From Nocardia sp. CDC159 (GTDB lineage Bacteria; Actinomycetota; Actinomycetes; Mycobacteriales; Mycobacteriaceae): a DNA stretch of 64,000 nt. Of this stretch, positions 1 through 8,180 are shown piece by piece (positions within the stretch are counted from its first letter, which is position 1; each line of letters begins with the position of its first letter). Made by a program: the position numbers and the translations under genes. The stretch is from assembly GCF_023740735.1 (NCBI RefSeq), contig NZ_JAMRXH010000005.1, forward strand, positions 434,001-498,000, given 5' to 3'. A model generated the notes under the pieces. It was given only the letters and a program-made list of their open reading frames with translations, did not search any database and was not told the origin of the DNA.

Positions 1-1
1 C

Positions 2-55
2 GGCGAGGCCGTCGCCCTCGCCGCCACCGCACCTTCGAGCGAGGATCAGTCGTGA
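2..55 (+). CDS. C-terminal end of the gene upstream of the TrkA protein (probably its TrkA/CeoB partner)
   Basis: Only the last 17 codons are inside the window, reading G-E-A-V-A-L-A-A-T-A-P-S-S-E-D-Q-S before a TGA at 53-55. The stop overlaps the GTG start of the next gene (GTGA), which indicates translational coupling. In mycobacteria the gene here is ceoB, the first of two adjacent TrkA-family K+ uptake proteins. That identity is inferred from gene order because no domain is visible in this fragment. Confidence 0.6.
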   Translation, partial: GEAVALAATAPSSEDQS

Positions 56-726
56 AAGTAGCGATCGCCGGGGCGGGCGCCGTCGGCCGCTCCATCGCCC
101 AGGAACTGCTGCGCGGCGGACACGAGGTGATGCTGCTCGAGCGTCGTCTCGATCACATCGATCCCCTGGCCGCCCCCGCGGCGACCTGGGTGCACGGCGA
201 CGCCTGCGAGCTGGAGCTGCTCGAGGAGGCCGGGCTGCAGGACTACGAGGTGGTCATCGCCGCGACCGGCGACGACAAGGTGAATCTGGTCTTCAGCCTG
301 CTCGCCAAGACCGAATTCGGGGTGCGGCGGGTGGTGGCGCGGGTCAGCGATCCGCGCAACGAGTGGCTGTTCGACGGATCGTGGGGCGTGGACGTCGCGG
401 TGTCCACCCCGCGGCTGCTGGCCTCGCTGGTGGAGGAGGCCGTGTCGGTGGGCGATCTGGTGCGGCTGATGACGCTGCGGCAGGGTCAGGCGAATCTGGT
501 CGAGATCACGCTGCCCGCCGACACCCCGCTGGCCGGGCGGGCGGTGCGCTCGCTGGCACTGCCGCGCGACGCGGCGCTGGTGACGATCCTGCGCGGCGGC
601 CGGGTGATCGTCCCGCAGCCCGACGATCCGCTGGAGGGCGAGGACGAGCTGCTGTTCGTGACTTCGGCCGAGGCCGAGGACGAGCTGCGAAAGGCTTTGG
701 GCGGCAACGTTTCGAACGTCGCCTAG
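52..726 (+). CDS. TrkA-family potassium uptake protein (NAD-binding; CeoC-like)
   Basis: A cytoplasmic regulatory subunit of a Trk/Ktr potassium uptake system. The 224-residue protein opens with a Rossmann fold carrying G-A-G-A-V-G at residues 7-12, followed by a TrkA-N domain to about residue 135 and a TrkA-C domain (about 140-220) that normally binds a ligand. The GTG start is fixed by the 4-nt overlap with the preceding gene. Gene order (second of two TrkA genes upstream of DUF3159, OB-fold, dut and sigA) matches the mycobacterial ceoBC locus. No membrane TrkH/TrkG subunit is visible in the window. Its TAG stop shares a CTAG tetranucleotide with the stop of the convergent sigma factor gene. 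Confidence 0.9.
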   Translation: MKVAIAGAGAVGRSIAQELLRGGHEVMLLERRLDHIDPLAAPAATWVHGDACELELLEEAGLQDYEVVIAATGDDKVNLVFSLLAKTEFGVRRVVARVSDPRNEWLFDGSWGVDVAVSTPRLLASLVEEAVSVGDLVRLMTLRQGQANLVEITLPADTPLAGRAVRSLALPRDAALVTILRGGRVIVPQPDDPLEGEDELLFVTSAEAEDELRKALGGNVSNVA

Positions 727-1379
727 GATGCGGCGGCCAACTGGGCGCGCAGCTTGTTCAGCGCCCGGTGCTGCATGACCCGCACCACGCCCGGGCTGGT
801 GCCGATGGCCTCGGCGGTCTGAGCGGCGGTCCAGCCCAACACGATTCGCATGACCAGCACCTCGCGATGCGCGGGGGCGAGCACCTTCATCAGCTCGCGG
901 GCCGCGCGGCGCTGCTCGGACATCAGCGCCATCTCCTCGGGCCCCGCGGCGGGCGAGGCCTCCTCGGGGAACTCCGCGACCGGATAGGCCGGATGCTGCT
1001 GGGCGCGACGGAAGGCGTCGGCGACCTTGTTGGCGGAGATGCCGTAGACGAAGGCCAGGAACGACTTGCCCTGATCGCGATAGCGCGGGATGGCCTGCAC
1101 GGTCGCGATGCAGATCTCCTGTGCGATGTCGTCGGCGGTGACGTGCAGATGGTTACCGGCGCCGATGCGGGCCGCACAGTAGCGGCGCACCAGCGGATGC
1201 ACGATCTTGACGATCTCGGTGACGGCCTGGCGGTCACCGGCGGCGGCCGGTCCGATCAGCCGGTCCAGCTCGGCGGCGGCCCGGCGGCTTTCGGAGTTCA
1301 CCGCGCCCGGGCGCTCCGGCCGGGTGCCGCGGCCCGTGGTCCGGTCCTGCGACGCCACCGCGTTGTTGTCGGTACCCAC
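723..1379 (-). CDS. ECF-type RNA polymerase sigma factor, SigD/ShbA-like
   Basis: A small alternative sigma factor of about 218 residues. Region 2 contains D-D-I-A-Q-E-I-C-I-A-T followed by R-Y-R-D-Q-G-K-S-F-L-A-F-V-Y-G-I. Region 4 contains L-A-P-A-H-R-E-V-L-V-M-R and ends with V-M-Q-H-R-A-L-N-K-L. This wording matches mycobacterial SigD and Streptomyces ShbA better than other ECF groups. The frame stays open to 1529, but the GTG at 1379 has AAAGGA just upstream and starts close to the family's usual length. ShbA of Streptomyces drives transcription of the principal sigma gene; whether this copy does so is unknown. No anti-sigma gene is adjacent. In M. tuberculosis sigD lies near guaB rather than here, so this may be an extra paralogue. 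Confidence 0.85.
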   Translation of the reverse strand: MGTDNNAVASQDRTTGRGTRPERPGAVNSESRRAAAELDRLIGPAAAGDRQAVTEIVKIVHPLVRRYCAARIGAGNHLHVTADDIAQEICIATVQAIPRYRDQGKSFLAFVYGISANKVADAFRRAQQHPAYPVAEFPEEASPAAGPEEMALMSEQRRAARELMKVLAPAHREVLVMRIVLGWTAAQTAEAIGTSPGVVRVMQHRALNKLRAQLAAAS

Positions 1380-1559
1380 TGCGGGATCCTTTCGCCCGAT
1401 CTCGTTCTCACGAAAATCGTGCGATTTTCCGGGCCCGCGCAATAGCCACCCCAGGGGTGGGTTCACCCCCACCTCCCGGCCGCGGCGGCACACTCCAACG
1501 AGCGATCGCCGCCGCGGAGGCGGGCACACAAAGCTGTACGGCGAAGGGCGCGAAGGGGT

Positions 1560-2273
1560 TCAGGCTCGCGCGGAGGCGGCGGGCAGATGTCCGGCCTTGC
1601 GGACCGCCCACACCGTGACCAGCAGCGCGAGCGCGGTCAACGGCCAGCCCATGGCCACCCGGGCCACGGCCAGCAGGCCCGTGCTGTCGTTGTCGTAGAA
1701 GTGGTGCTGCACCAGATAGCGGGCGCCGAAGACCACCACCCAGACCGCGGTGGCCAGATCGTAGAGCCGCAGCGCGCGGCGGTCGGAGCGCCAGTCGTTG
1801 CCGTGTCCGTTGAGCACGCCCCAGATCACCCCGGCCAGCGGCCAGCGCACCAGGATCGAGGCCAGGAACAACCCGCCGTAGACCAGGCTGGCCCAGATAC
1901 CGAACAGGAAGAAGCCCTTGGCCGCGCCCATCCGGTAGGCGATGAAGGCGCAGACGCCCACGCCCAGGAAGCCGGAGATCGCGGGCTGGATCGGATCGCG
2001 GCGGATCAGCCGCCACACCAGGATCGCGCCCGCCACGCCCAGCGCGGTCCAGATGGCCACGGTGAGCCCCCAGAGGGCGTTGGCGGGGACGAACACCACC
2101 ACGGGCAGGGTCGAGTAGATCAAGCCGCTGAAGCCGCCCAGCTGTTCCAGCAGGGTCTGTTCCAGCGCCTCCTCGCGCTCCTCGGCGGCGGGTTCGTCGG
2201 ACTCCGCGACCGGTAGCACGGCCGTCGGCTGATCGTCGGCCGAGGCGCCGTCGTCCTTGCTGGGTATCGGCAT
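1560..2273 (-). CDS. DUF3159 membrane protein
   Basis: A conserved actinobacterial integral membrane protein of unknown function, 237 residues from the ATG at 2273. An acidic cytoplasmic N-terminus of about 45 residues (rich in D, E and A) is followed by five or six hydrophobic segments, starting with L-I-Y-S-T-L-P-V-V-V-F-V. It starts 5 nt after the stop of the OB-fold gene on the same strand, so the two are almost certainly co-transcribed, as their counterparts Rv2693c-Rv2694c are in M. tuberculosis. The reading frame is open far upstream (to 2858), but that extension overlaps the OB-fold gene and has no protein-like character. No catalytic motif is visible. Confidence 0.88.
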   Translation of the reverse strand: MPIPSKDDGASADDQPTAVLPVAESDEPAAEEREEALEQTLLEQLGGFSGLIYSTLPVVVFVPANALWGLTVAIWTALGVAGAILVWRLIRRDPIQPAISGFLGVGVCAFIAYRMGAAKGFFLFGIWASLVYGGLFLASILVRWPLAGVIWGVLNGHGNDWRSDRRALRLYDLATAVWVVVFGARYLVQHHFYDNDSTGLLAVARVAMGWPLTALALLVTVWAVRKAGHLPAASARA

Positions 2274-2278
2274 AGGTG

Positions 2279-2704
2279 TCAGAGGTTCCCGCGTAGTTCG
2301 TAGTAGGGGTTGTACATCACCTTGGCGCCATCGCGTTCCCCGATGCGGCCGCGAACCAGGATACGGCGTCCGGGTTCGATGCCCGGTATACGCCGCCGTC
2401 CGATCCAGACCAGGCCGACCGCGTCGGTGCCGTCGAAGAATTCGGCCTCGAGTCCGCCGGTGGACGCGGTCGGGCAGGTTTCCACGCTGCGCAGCCGCCC
2501 GAGCATGGTGACCTCCTCCCCACGCCGGCAGTCCGACGCCTGACAGGCGCCCGACGCCTCGGAGGTCTCGGCCAGTTCCTCGGCGTCGAGACGATCCAGA
2601 TCCGCGGTCAGCCTGCGGCCCAGTCGACGGAAATAGCCACTGTCTGGGCCGGCCTTGCTTTCGGCGATGCCGGATCCCGCCTTGTTCCTGCCCGTGAAAG
2701 GCAT
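2279..2704 (-). CDS. OB-fold nucleic-acid-binding domain protein
   Basis: A 141-residue protein with an N-terminal half predicted helical (R-R-L-T-A-D-L-D-R-L-D-A-E-E-L) and a C-terminal OB-fold of beta strands, including G-R-R-I-L-V-R-G-R-I-G. It is the counterpart of M. tuberculosis Rv2694c, annotated as OB-fold and nucleic-acid binding, though no substrate is known. The ATG at 2704 is preceded by GGAAG at a usable distance; an upstream ATG at 2746 is in frame but adds only low-complexity residues. Two cysteine pairs (C-Q-A-S-D-C) lie mid-protein. It is the first gene of a two-gene operon with DUF3159 and is divergent from the hydrolase-like gene at 2918. Confidence 0.85.
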   Translation of the reverse strand: MPFTGRNKAGSGIAESKAGPDSGYFRRLGRRLTADLDRLDAEELAETSEASGACQASDCRRGEEVTMLGRLRSVETCPTASTGGLEAEFFDGTDAVGLVWIGRRRIPGIEPGRRILVRGRIGERDGAKVMYNPYYELRGNL

Positions 2705-2917
2705 TTTTCCAACACTTCCTGCAACTGCTGACGGCGTGGGTCGCACGTCGTCGGGTTACCACTCGACCGGCCGATTGGCCGTATACCGCCAACTGTAGAT
2801 GGGGTCCCGGAGACCCGCCACGCGGCCCGGGACCGCGCTGTCCGGTGAACAGCACCAACTGTGATTACCCACGCCCGCCTCCCGCGAACCACGCCTTCGG
2901 CCGCGTAGGCTCGGCGC

Positions 2918-3634
2918 GTGCCCGACCTACCCCGCCCCGCGCTCGTCGTCGCGCTGCCCGGCACCGGGTCCGACGCCGATTTCGCGCGCCGCGCATTCGG
3001 ACCCGCCTGTGCCGCACTGGATCTGCCGTTCCTGGCGGTCGAGCCGGATCCGCGCGCGGTGGTGGACAGCTGCCGCGCCGCCCTGGACACCGCCGCCCGC
3101 ACCGGCGCGGTGCTGGCCGCCGGGATCTCGCTGGGCGCGGCCATCGCGGTGGAGTGGGCGGTGGCCCATCCGGAAGCGGTGTTCGGGGTGATCGCGGCAC
3201 TGCCCGCCTGGACCGGTACCGACACCGGCCGCTGTCCCGCCGCCCTGAGCGCCGCTGCCACGGCGGCCCAACTGCGCGCCGACGGCCTGACCCCGGTGAT
3301 CGAGCGCATGCGCGCCAGCAGCCCCCGCTGGCTCGGCGACGCCCTCACCCAATCCTGGACCGCCCAGTGGCCGCACCTCCCCACCGCCCTCGACGAGGCC
3401 GCCGCCTACCCCTGGCCCACCCCCGAAACCCTTGCCGCCCTGACGGTTCCGACCTCGATCGTCGCCGCCATAGACGACCCGGTCCATCCCCTCCCCATAG
3501 CCGAACAGTGGACCGACCTCATCCCCCACGCCGACCTCACCCGCATCACCCTCGACGACCTCGGCACCGACCCCGCCATCCTCGGCACCCGCGGCCTCCA
3601 CCCCCTCCTCCCCCGCCACGCCGTGCACCGCTGA
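2918..3634 (+). CDS. alpha/beta-hydrolase-like conserved protein (Rv2695-like)
   Basis: A 238-residue protein with features of an alpha/beta hydrolase. An early strand-turn V-V-A-L-P-G-T-G-S resembles an oxyanion region, and the nucleophile elbow G-I-S-L-G lies at residues 69-73 (Ser71), followed by a helix. A C-terminal V-P-T-S-I-V-A-A-I-D-D-P-V-H-P stretch looks like the strand and Asp region of the fold. The catalytic His is not obvious. The position matches Rv2695 of M. tuberculosis. The GTG start at 2918 is the only reasonable start. The gene is divergent from the OB-fold gene across a 213-nt spacer and convergent with DUF3710. Substrate unknown. Confidence 0.85.
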   Translation: MPDLPRPALVVALPGTGSDADFARRAFGPACAALDLPFLAVEPDPRAVVDSCRAALDTAARTGAVLAAGISLGAAIAVEWAVAHPEAVFGVIAALPAWTGTDTGRCPAALSAAATAAQLRADGLTPVIERMRASSPRWLGDALTQSWTAQWPHLPTALDEAAAYPWPTPETLAALTVPTSIVAAIDDPVHPLPIAEQWTDLIPHADLTRITLDDLGTDPAILGTRGLHPLLPRHAVHR

Positions 3635-3649
3635 CCCGGCGAAAAGCGT

Positions 3650-3699
3650 CCGATTTCCCCGCACGGTCCGCGAGCTTCCGATTTCCCCGCACCGTCCGC
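3650..3699 (+). repeat. two 22-nt direct repeats, one mismatch
   Basis: Copies at 3650-3671 and 3678-3699 both read CCGATTTCCCCGCAC followed by G or C and then GTCCGC. They are 6 nt apart, in the spacer between two convergent genes. The second copy forms the left arm of the hairpin at 3685-3717, so the first may be a duplicated or decayed terminator arm. Confidence 0.8.
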
Positions 3700-3717
3700 C
3701 CAGCGGGCGGTGCGGGG
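3685..3717. terminator. strong hairpin between convergent genes, probable bidirectional terminator
   Basis: Nine perfect base pairs (CCCCGCACC with GGTGCGGGG) continue inward through five more pairs, one of them G-U, to a 5-nt loop. The hairpin lies 50 nt after the stop of the hydrolase-like gene and 9 nt after the stop of DUF3710 on the other strand. There is no T-run on the + strand, but high-GC actinobacterial terminators often lack one. Confidence 0.7.
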
Positions 3718-3725
3718 ACAGCCGT

Positions 3726-4586
3726 TCAGTTCCGGCGCAGTTGCTGCATTGCCGAGCCCTCGGCGCCTCGGCGCGGGCCCTGCTCCTCCGGGGGTACCGC
3801 GGGGTACTGGCCGGTGGCGTGGGCCTGGGCGGCGGCCGCCTGGGCCGCCAGGGCCTGCTGCTGGGCCTGCAGCTGTTGCTGGTGGGCCGCGATGAGCTGG
3901 TCGGCCAGTTCCTGGGGGAGGACCACCGGCAGCGGCTCGCGTACCGGCAGCGGCTCGTCGCCGCGGCGCACGATGGTTTCGGCAAGGATCGCTCGCGCGG
4001 CGTTCACCAGCGGCTGGCCCTCGTCGGCCGCGCCGCTGGGGCCCGCGGCGACCAGGCGCACCATCCAGCGATAGCCGTCCACGCCGATGAAGCGCAGATC
4101 CGCGCCCTCGGTCACGGCGTGCAGCTCGCGGCCCCACGGCCCGTTCTGGATCGAGACCTGCGCACCGTCCCCGCGCAGCGATTCGGCGAGATCGGCCGCG
4201 ACCGAACGCCATTGGCCCGGCGACTTGGGCGCGGCGTAGGCGGCCACGGTGAGCCGCCCGTGCTGGGTGGCCAGGTGCACCGCCTGCGGCGTGCCGTCGG
4301 GGGTCATCTCGACCTGCAGCTGGCCGCCGGGGGGCACCGGCAGGATCACCGAACCCAGATCCAGGCGCTGATCGGCGACGTCGGCGACCAGATCGGCCAC
4401 GTCCTCGTAGTCGTAGGGTCCGCTGCGCGGCGCCTCGGCGGATGCGTCGTCATAACCGCGCCGCACGTATCCGGGTTCGTCGTAGCCGGATTCGTCGTAG
4501 TCGGCCTCGTCGTCATAGGCGTACTCGTCGTAGCGCCCCCGGCGATCGTCGTCACCGGACTTCTTCTTGCGTCCGAACATCGTCAT
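3726..4586 (-). CDS. DUF3710 protein
   Basis: A conserved actinobacterial protein of unknown function, 286 residues (Rv2696c counterpart). The N-terminus is basic (M-F-G-R-K-K-K), followed by a Tyr/Asp/Glu-rich low-complexity stretch (residues about 17-60). A globular DUF3710 core runs to about residue 225, and a Gln/Ala-rich C-terminal tail may form a coiled coil. The ATG at 4586 overlaps the dut stop by 4 nt (ATGA), giving translational coupling to dUTPase, the same arrangement as in mycobacteria. An in-frame ATG six nucleotides further in (4580) is an alternative. No signal peptide or membrane segment is visible. Confidence 0.88.
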   Translation of the reverse strand: MTMFGRKKKSGDDDRRGRYDEYAYDDEADYDESGYDEPGYVRRGYDDASAEAPRSGPYDYEDVADLVADVADQRLDLGSVILPVPPGGQLQVEMTPDGTPQAVHLATQHGRLTVAAYAAPKSPGQWRSVAADLAESLRGDGAQVSIQNGPWGRELHAVTEGADLRFIGVDGYRWMVRLVAAGPSGAADEGQPLVNAARAILAETIVRRGDEPLPVREPLPVVLPQELADQLIAAHQQQLQAQQQALAAQAAAAQAHATGQYPAVPPEEQGPRRGAEGSAMQQLRRN

Positions 4587-5077
4587 GCCTCCTTGCCGAC
4601 CGGACCCGCCTCCGACGGCGCGACCAGACTGGCGTGGCCACCACTGGAGCCGTAACCGCCTGCGCCGCGCGAGGTTTCGTCGAGCCGATCGACCTCAATG
4701 AAATCCACCAGTTCCACCCGCTGTACCAGCAATTGCGCGATCCGGTCGCCCCGCCGCAGCTCGATAGGGGTACGCGGATCGTGATTGATCAGGCACACCT
4801 TGATCTCACCGCGGTATCCGGCATCGACCGTGCCGGGGGTGTTGACGATCGACAGGCCGGTCTTGGCCGCCAGGCCCGAGCGCGGATGAATCAGGCCCAC
4901 CGTGCCGATCGGGAGCGCCACGGCGATCCCGGTGCCCACGAGCACCCGCTCGCCCGGCTCCAGGATGACGTCCTCGGTGGTGCACAGGTCCACGCCCGCG
5001 TCGCCCGGGTGTGCGCGGGTGGGCACGGGGATGCCGGGATCGAGCCGCAGCAGTTGTATGGGTGGAATACCGGTCAC
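4583..5077 (-). CDS. dut: dUTP diphosphatase
   Basis: Hydrolyses dUTP to dUMP and pyrophosphate, keeping uracil out of DNA and supplying the dTMP precursor; cytoplasmic homotrimer. All five trimeric-dUTPase motifs are present in 164 residues: motif 1 around H-P-G-D-A-G-V-D-L (23-31), motif 2 R-S-G-L-A (66-70), motif 3 G-T-V-D-A-G-Y-R-G with catalytic Asp85, motif 4 R-G-D-R-I-A-Q-L-L (109-117) and the glycine-rich C-terminal motif 5 [10 protein letters not shown] (137-146). Motif 5 is complete, so the enzyme should be active. It is followed by DUF3710 with a 4-nt overlap and divergent from DUF3093. Confidence 0.97.
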   Translation of the reverse strand: MTGIPPIQLLRLDPGIPVPTRAHPGDAGVDLCTTEDVILEPGERVLVGTGIAVALPIGTVGLIHPRSGLAAKTGLSIVNTPGTVDAGYRGEIKVCLINHDPRTPIELRRGDRIAQLLVQRVELVDFIEVDRLDETSRGAGGYGSSGGHASLVAPSEAGPVGKEA

Positions 5078-5129
5078 GTACAGCGAGCCTACGCGTTCGT
5101 GTCGTCGAGTACTGACCTAGTCTGATGTC

Positions 5130-5642
5130 GTGTCCGACCCGTCTCCCCAGGTGATCATGCAGCCCACCGAAACCACCGCCCCCGTCTACACCGAGCGCCT
5201 GTGGGTGCCGCTGTGGTGGTGGCCCGTCGGCCTGGCCATCACCGGACTGCTGGCGGCCGAGATCCACATGGGCGCGCCGGGCATTCGGGCCTGGCTGCCG
5301 TATGTGCTGCTGTTCCCGATTCCGGTGTGGGCCCTGCTGTGGCTGAGCCGCCATCGGGTGGAGGTCGCCCGCGATGCGACGGGAACGCTGGAATTGCGCG
5401 CCGACCGGGCGCATCTGCCGGTAACGTATGTGGCCCGGGCGACTGCCGTACCCGCCAGCGCGAAGAGCGCGGCGCTGGGCCGCCAGCTCGACCCCGCCGC
5501 CTATGTACAGCACCGGCCCTGGATCGGACCGATGGTGCTACTCGTCCTGGACGACCCGGATGATCCGGCTCCGTACTGGCTGGTCAGTACCCGCAAACCG
5601 GATCGGGTCCTGGCCGCGCTCGGCGTACCGAGCGCGGGCTGA
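5130..5642 (+). CDS. DUF3093 membrane protein
   Basis: A conserved actinobacterial protein of 170 residues (Rv2698 counterpart), function unknown. After E-R-L-W-V-P-L-W-W-W come two closely spaced hydrophobic segments (about residues 27-45 and 54-72), then a soluble C-terminal domain of about 95 residues with a conserved-looking L-P-V-T-Y-V. GTG at 5130 is chosen; an in-frame ATG at 5157 just before Q-P-T-E-T is the alternative and would still retain both membrane segments. It is divergent from dut, with 52 nt between the start codons. Confidence 0.85.
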   Translation: MSDPSPQVIMQPTETTAPVYTERLWVPLWWWPVGLAITGLLAAEIHMGAPGIRAWLPYVLLFPIPVWALLWLSRHRVEVARDATGTLELRADRAHLPVTYVARATAVPASAKSAALGRQLDPAAYVQHRPWIGPMVLLVLDDPDDPAPYWLVSTRKPDRVLAALGVPSAG

Positions 5643-5678
5643 CGAATAACCCGTTTGTAGAAAGGTGTTCCGAGCCCC

Positions 5679-5981
5679 TCAGGCCGCGCAGTCCATGCAG
5701 ATCAACTGACCGCCCGCCTCACTGGCGAGCCGGCTGCGGTGGTGAACCAGGAAGCAGCTGGAGCAGGTGAACTCGTCGGCCTGCTTCGGGATCACCCGGA
5801 CCGAGAGCACTTCCTCGGACAGGTCCGCGCCGGGGAGCTCGAACGACTCCGCGGTATCGGATTCGTCGATATCCACGACGGCGGACGCGGCCTCGTTGCG
5901 ACGAGCCTTCAGCTCCTCCAGCGAGTCCTCCGACACGTCGTCGGTTTCGCTGCGCCTCGGTGCGTCATAGTCGGTTGCCAT
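5679..5981 (-). CDS. DUF4193 zinc-ribbon protein
   Basis: A 100-residue acidic protein (Rv2699c counterpart). The first 70 residues are rich in Asp, Glu and Ser. The C-terminal third carries two Cys-x2-Cys pairs, Cys73/Cys76 and Cys95/Cys98, that look like a zinc ribbon, with the chain ending two residues after the last Cys. No enzyme motif. The family is near-universal in mycobacteria and relatives and is usually abundant, but its role is unknown. It is divergent from cei across a 441-nt spacer. Confidence 0.9.
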   Translation of the reverse strand: MATDYDAPRRSETDDVSEDSLEELKARRNEAASAVVDIDESDTAESFELPGADLSEEVLSVRVIPKQADEFTCSSCFLVHHRSRLASEAGGQLICMDCAA

Positions 5982-6422
5982 GTCGTCTTCCCCTCGTCCT
6001 TACTCCGTATATCCCGGACCGGCTCCCTCCGCACCGATTCCTGGCGGGAATCGGCTCGGCGAGTACCGCCCCGCCGTGGTGTACGTCACGTGTACACCGG
6101 CCGCCGACCGGGCCAGATCTCGAGGATCCGTACCGGATCGCGCTCGGACAACGCAGGGCATGCCCTGGTTGTTCCCGAAAACGATCTGCTGATTCACACC
6201 AGTCGATTCGAATCGGGCCGCCAGACAATAGCGGACGGGGCGGCAAAAGTCGCAATCAAAACACAAGCGATCCGAAACCGACAGGCAATCGTCATCCCGC
6301 ACGGCCGGTGATCGCCATTCCGTGCCCCACAGCGCGGGGAATCGTTACCAGGGCGATATCCAGCTCACCATCGGCACGTCAGGCGTCCGCATGCGCGATC
6401 GAGGCCGATCAACTCGTAAGGT
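5982..6422. other. 441-nt spacer between divergent DUF4193 and cei genes
   Basis: Must contain the two divergent promoters. I see no protein-like open frame, no RNA gene and no strong hairpin. A few short palindromes such as ATTCGAAT (near 6206) are not distinctive. Confidence 0.5.
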
Positions 6423-7109
6423 GTGCGTGTGGTTTCACTGATCACCGAAGGCAGCGCAGTCGACGACAAGGGGCGGCCGTTCCTGCGCCGCCGCTACCAG
6501 CCCTGGGTCGCCATGGTCGCGATTCTGGCTCTGATCTGCGCGATCGTGTGGATCAAGGCGCTGACGACGGAGGGTAAGAGCCAGGCGGCGATGGCCTGCA
6601 ACTCACCGGCCCCCGCCCAGGACCCCAACGCGCCGCAGCAGCCCGCGCCGCTGGGTCAGCGGGTGTCCTCCTCGCGCCTGCACGATGTCCAGCCCGCGCC
6701 GCTGGCCCAGTCGCGGGTGCGCGTCTACAACGCGTCGGGTCAGCGCGGCCTGGCCGAGCACATCGCCTCCCGGCTCAGCGACTACGGGTTCGCCAGCCCG
6801 CCGCCGCCGGTGTTCGCCAACGATCCCGTCTACGTCAACGGCGATCTGGAATGCACCGGTCAGCTCCGCTTCGGGGTGAAAGGCCGCCCCGCCGCGGCCT
6901 CGGTCCAGCTGATCGCGCCCTGCGCGGAGTTGATCGAGGACCAGCGCACCGACGATTCGGTCGATCTGGCCCTGGGCTCGCTGTTCGGCAACGACCTGCG
7001 CCCCGGCAACGACGCCGAGGAGGTGTTGAAGGCGCTGAAGAACCCGGCCCCCAACGGCCCGGGCATCGACTCCAGCCTCCTCGACGCCGCCCGCCGGGGG
7101 CACTGCTAG
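6423..7109 (+). CDS. cei: envelope integrity protein Cei (LytR C-terminal domain)
   Basis: A 228-residue membrane-anchored protein. A basic N-terminus (R-R-R-Y) precedes one transmembrane segment at about residues 28-50, so the rest lies outside the membrane. The external part has a Pro/Ala-rich linker and then a LytR_C-type domain containing V-R-V-Y-N-A-S-G-Q-R-G-L-A. The counterpart Rv2700 (Cei) is needed for cell-envelope integrity and virulence in M. tuberculosis. The GTG at 6423 has no clear ribosome-binding site, so leaderless translation is possible. Four cysteines are present, including one at the extreme C-terminus. The stop shares CTAG with suhB on the other strand. Confidence 0.88.
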   Translation: MRVVSLITEGSAVDDKGRPFLRRRYQPWVAMVAILALICAIVWIKALTTEGKSQAAMACNSPAPAQDPNAPQQPAPLGQRVSSSRLHDVQPAPLAQSRVRVYNASGQRGLAEHIASRLSDYGFASPPPPVFANDPVYVNGDLECTGQLRFGVKGRPAAASVQLIAPCAELIEDQRTDDSVDLALGSLFGNDLRPGNDAEEVLKALKNPAPNGPGIDSSLLDAARRGHC

Positions 7110-8038
7110 TTCTCCGGAATCGCCTCGGTCACCCCGAGGCGCTCGAACAGCGCGAGCAGTTCGTCGGCGATGCCGGGCGCGACCGCCACCGTCAGCTCCC
7201 CCGTCTTGCTCACCGAGCCCGGCGGGGGCAGCACCAGCCGCGCCCCCGCCTCCGCGGCGATCAGCGCGCCCGCGGCCCAGTCCCAGGTGTTGAGCCCGTG
7301 TTCGTAGTGGGCGTCGGCCTGGCCCGAGGCGACCATGCACAGATCCAGCGCGGCCGAACCGATGCGGCGGATGTCGCGCACATGTGGCAACACCTCGGCG
7401 ACGAGGCTCCCCTGCCGGGCGCGCCGGGCCGAACCGTAGCCGAATCCGGTGGCGACCAGGGCCATGCCGAGCGAGTCGACGGCGGTGCAGCGCAACGCAC
7501 TCGGCGAACCGTCCGGTTCGATGCGCTCGGCCCCCGCACCCAGTCCGGCGCTGTAGGTGACCGAGCGCGCGACATCCACCACGGCCCCGGCCAGCGAACG
7601 CCCGGCACGCATCGCCGCGACCGACACCGAATAGGCCGGGATGCCGTACATGAAGTTCACGGTGCCGTCGATCGGATCGACCACCCACACGATCTCCGCG
7701 CCGCTGCCGTCCAGACTGCCCCCACCTTCCTCGCCGAGCACCTGTTCACCGGGCCGTTGGTCGGCCAGCAACCGGCGGACGAGCTGCTCGGTCTCGGTGT
7801 CGACCACGGTGACCGGATCGGTCGGCGTGCTCTTGGCCTGCACGGCGTCCACCGCGCTCCCGCCGCCGAACACCTCGGGGCGGCGGGCGCGCACGTGCGC
7901 GGCGGCGGTCTGTGCGAGATGGATTGCAACACGGCGCAATTCGGCGATTTCGGCGGGATCGAACGGCCGCGCGGCGGCGGACTCGGAAGCGGGGACTGCG
8001 GCGGGGGCGGAGTGGTTCGATTCGGGCACGACATCCAT
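7106..8038 (-). CDS. suhB: inositol-1-monophosphatase family protein SuhB
   Basis: Mg2+-dependent, Li+-sensitive phosphatase that releases inositol from inositol 1-phosphate, feeding phosphatidylinositol and mycothiol synthesis. In 310 residues the metal-binding signatures are intact: G-E-E-G-G (102-106), D-P-I-D-G-T (121-126) and, in the C-terminal half, T-W-D-W-A-A-G-A-L with its metal-binding Asp. Substrate preference within the family (IMP, fructose-1,6-bisphosphate, histidinol phosphate) cannot be read from motifs, but synteny with Rv2701c supports SuhB. It is convergent with cei and divergent from ppgK. Confidence 0.92.
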   Translation of the reverse strand: MDVVPESNHSAPAAVPASESAAARPFDPAEIAELRRVAIHLAQTAAAHVRARRPEVFGGGSAVDAVQAKSTPTDPVTVVDTETEQLVRRLLADQRPGEQVLGEEGGGSLDGSGAEIVWVVDPIDGTVNFMYGIPAYSVSVAAMRAGRSLAGAVVDVARSVTYSAGLGAGAERIEPDGSPSALRCTAVDSLGMALVATGFGYGSARRARQGSLVAEVLPHVRDIRRIGSAALDLCMVASGQADAHYEHGLNTWDWAAGALIAAEAGARLVLPPPGSVSKTGELTVAVAPGIADELLALFERLGVTEAIPEN

Positions 8039-8180
8039 CGCAGCACAGATCGCCCCGAGCGCGCATTAGGCTTGTCGGGCACGACACAGATCGGTTCGTC
8101 GAGCAGCCCAACACACAACGCCGTGTAACGTGCCGCGCGCACTTGTTTCGCTCGGCAGCACAGGGAACGAGGAGTCTGGA

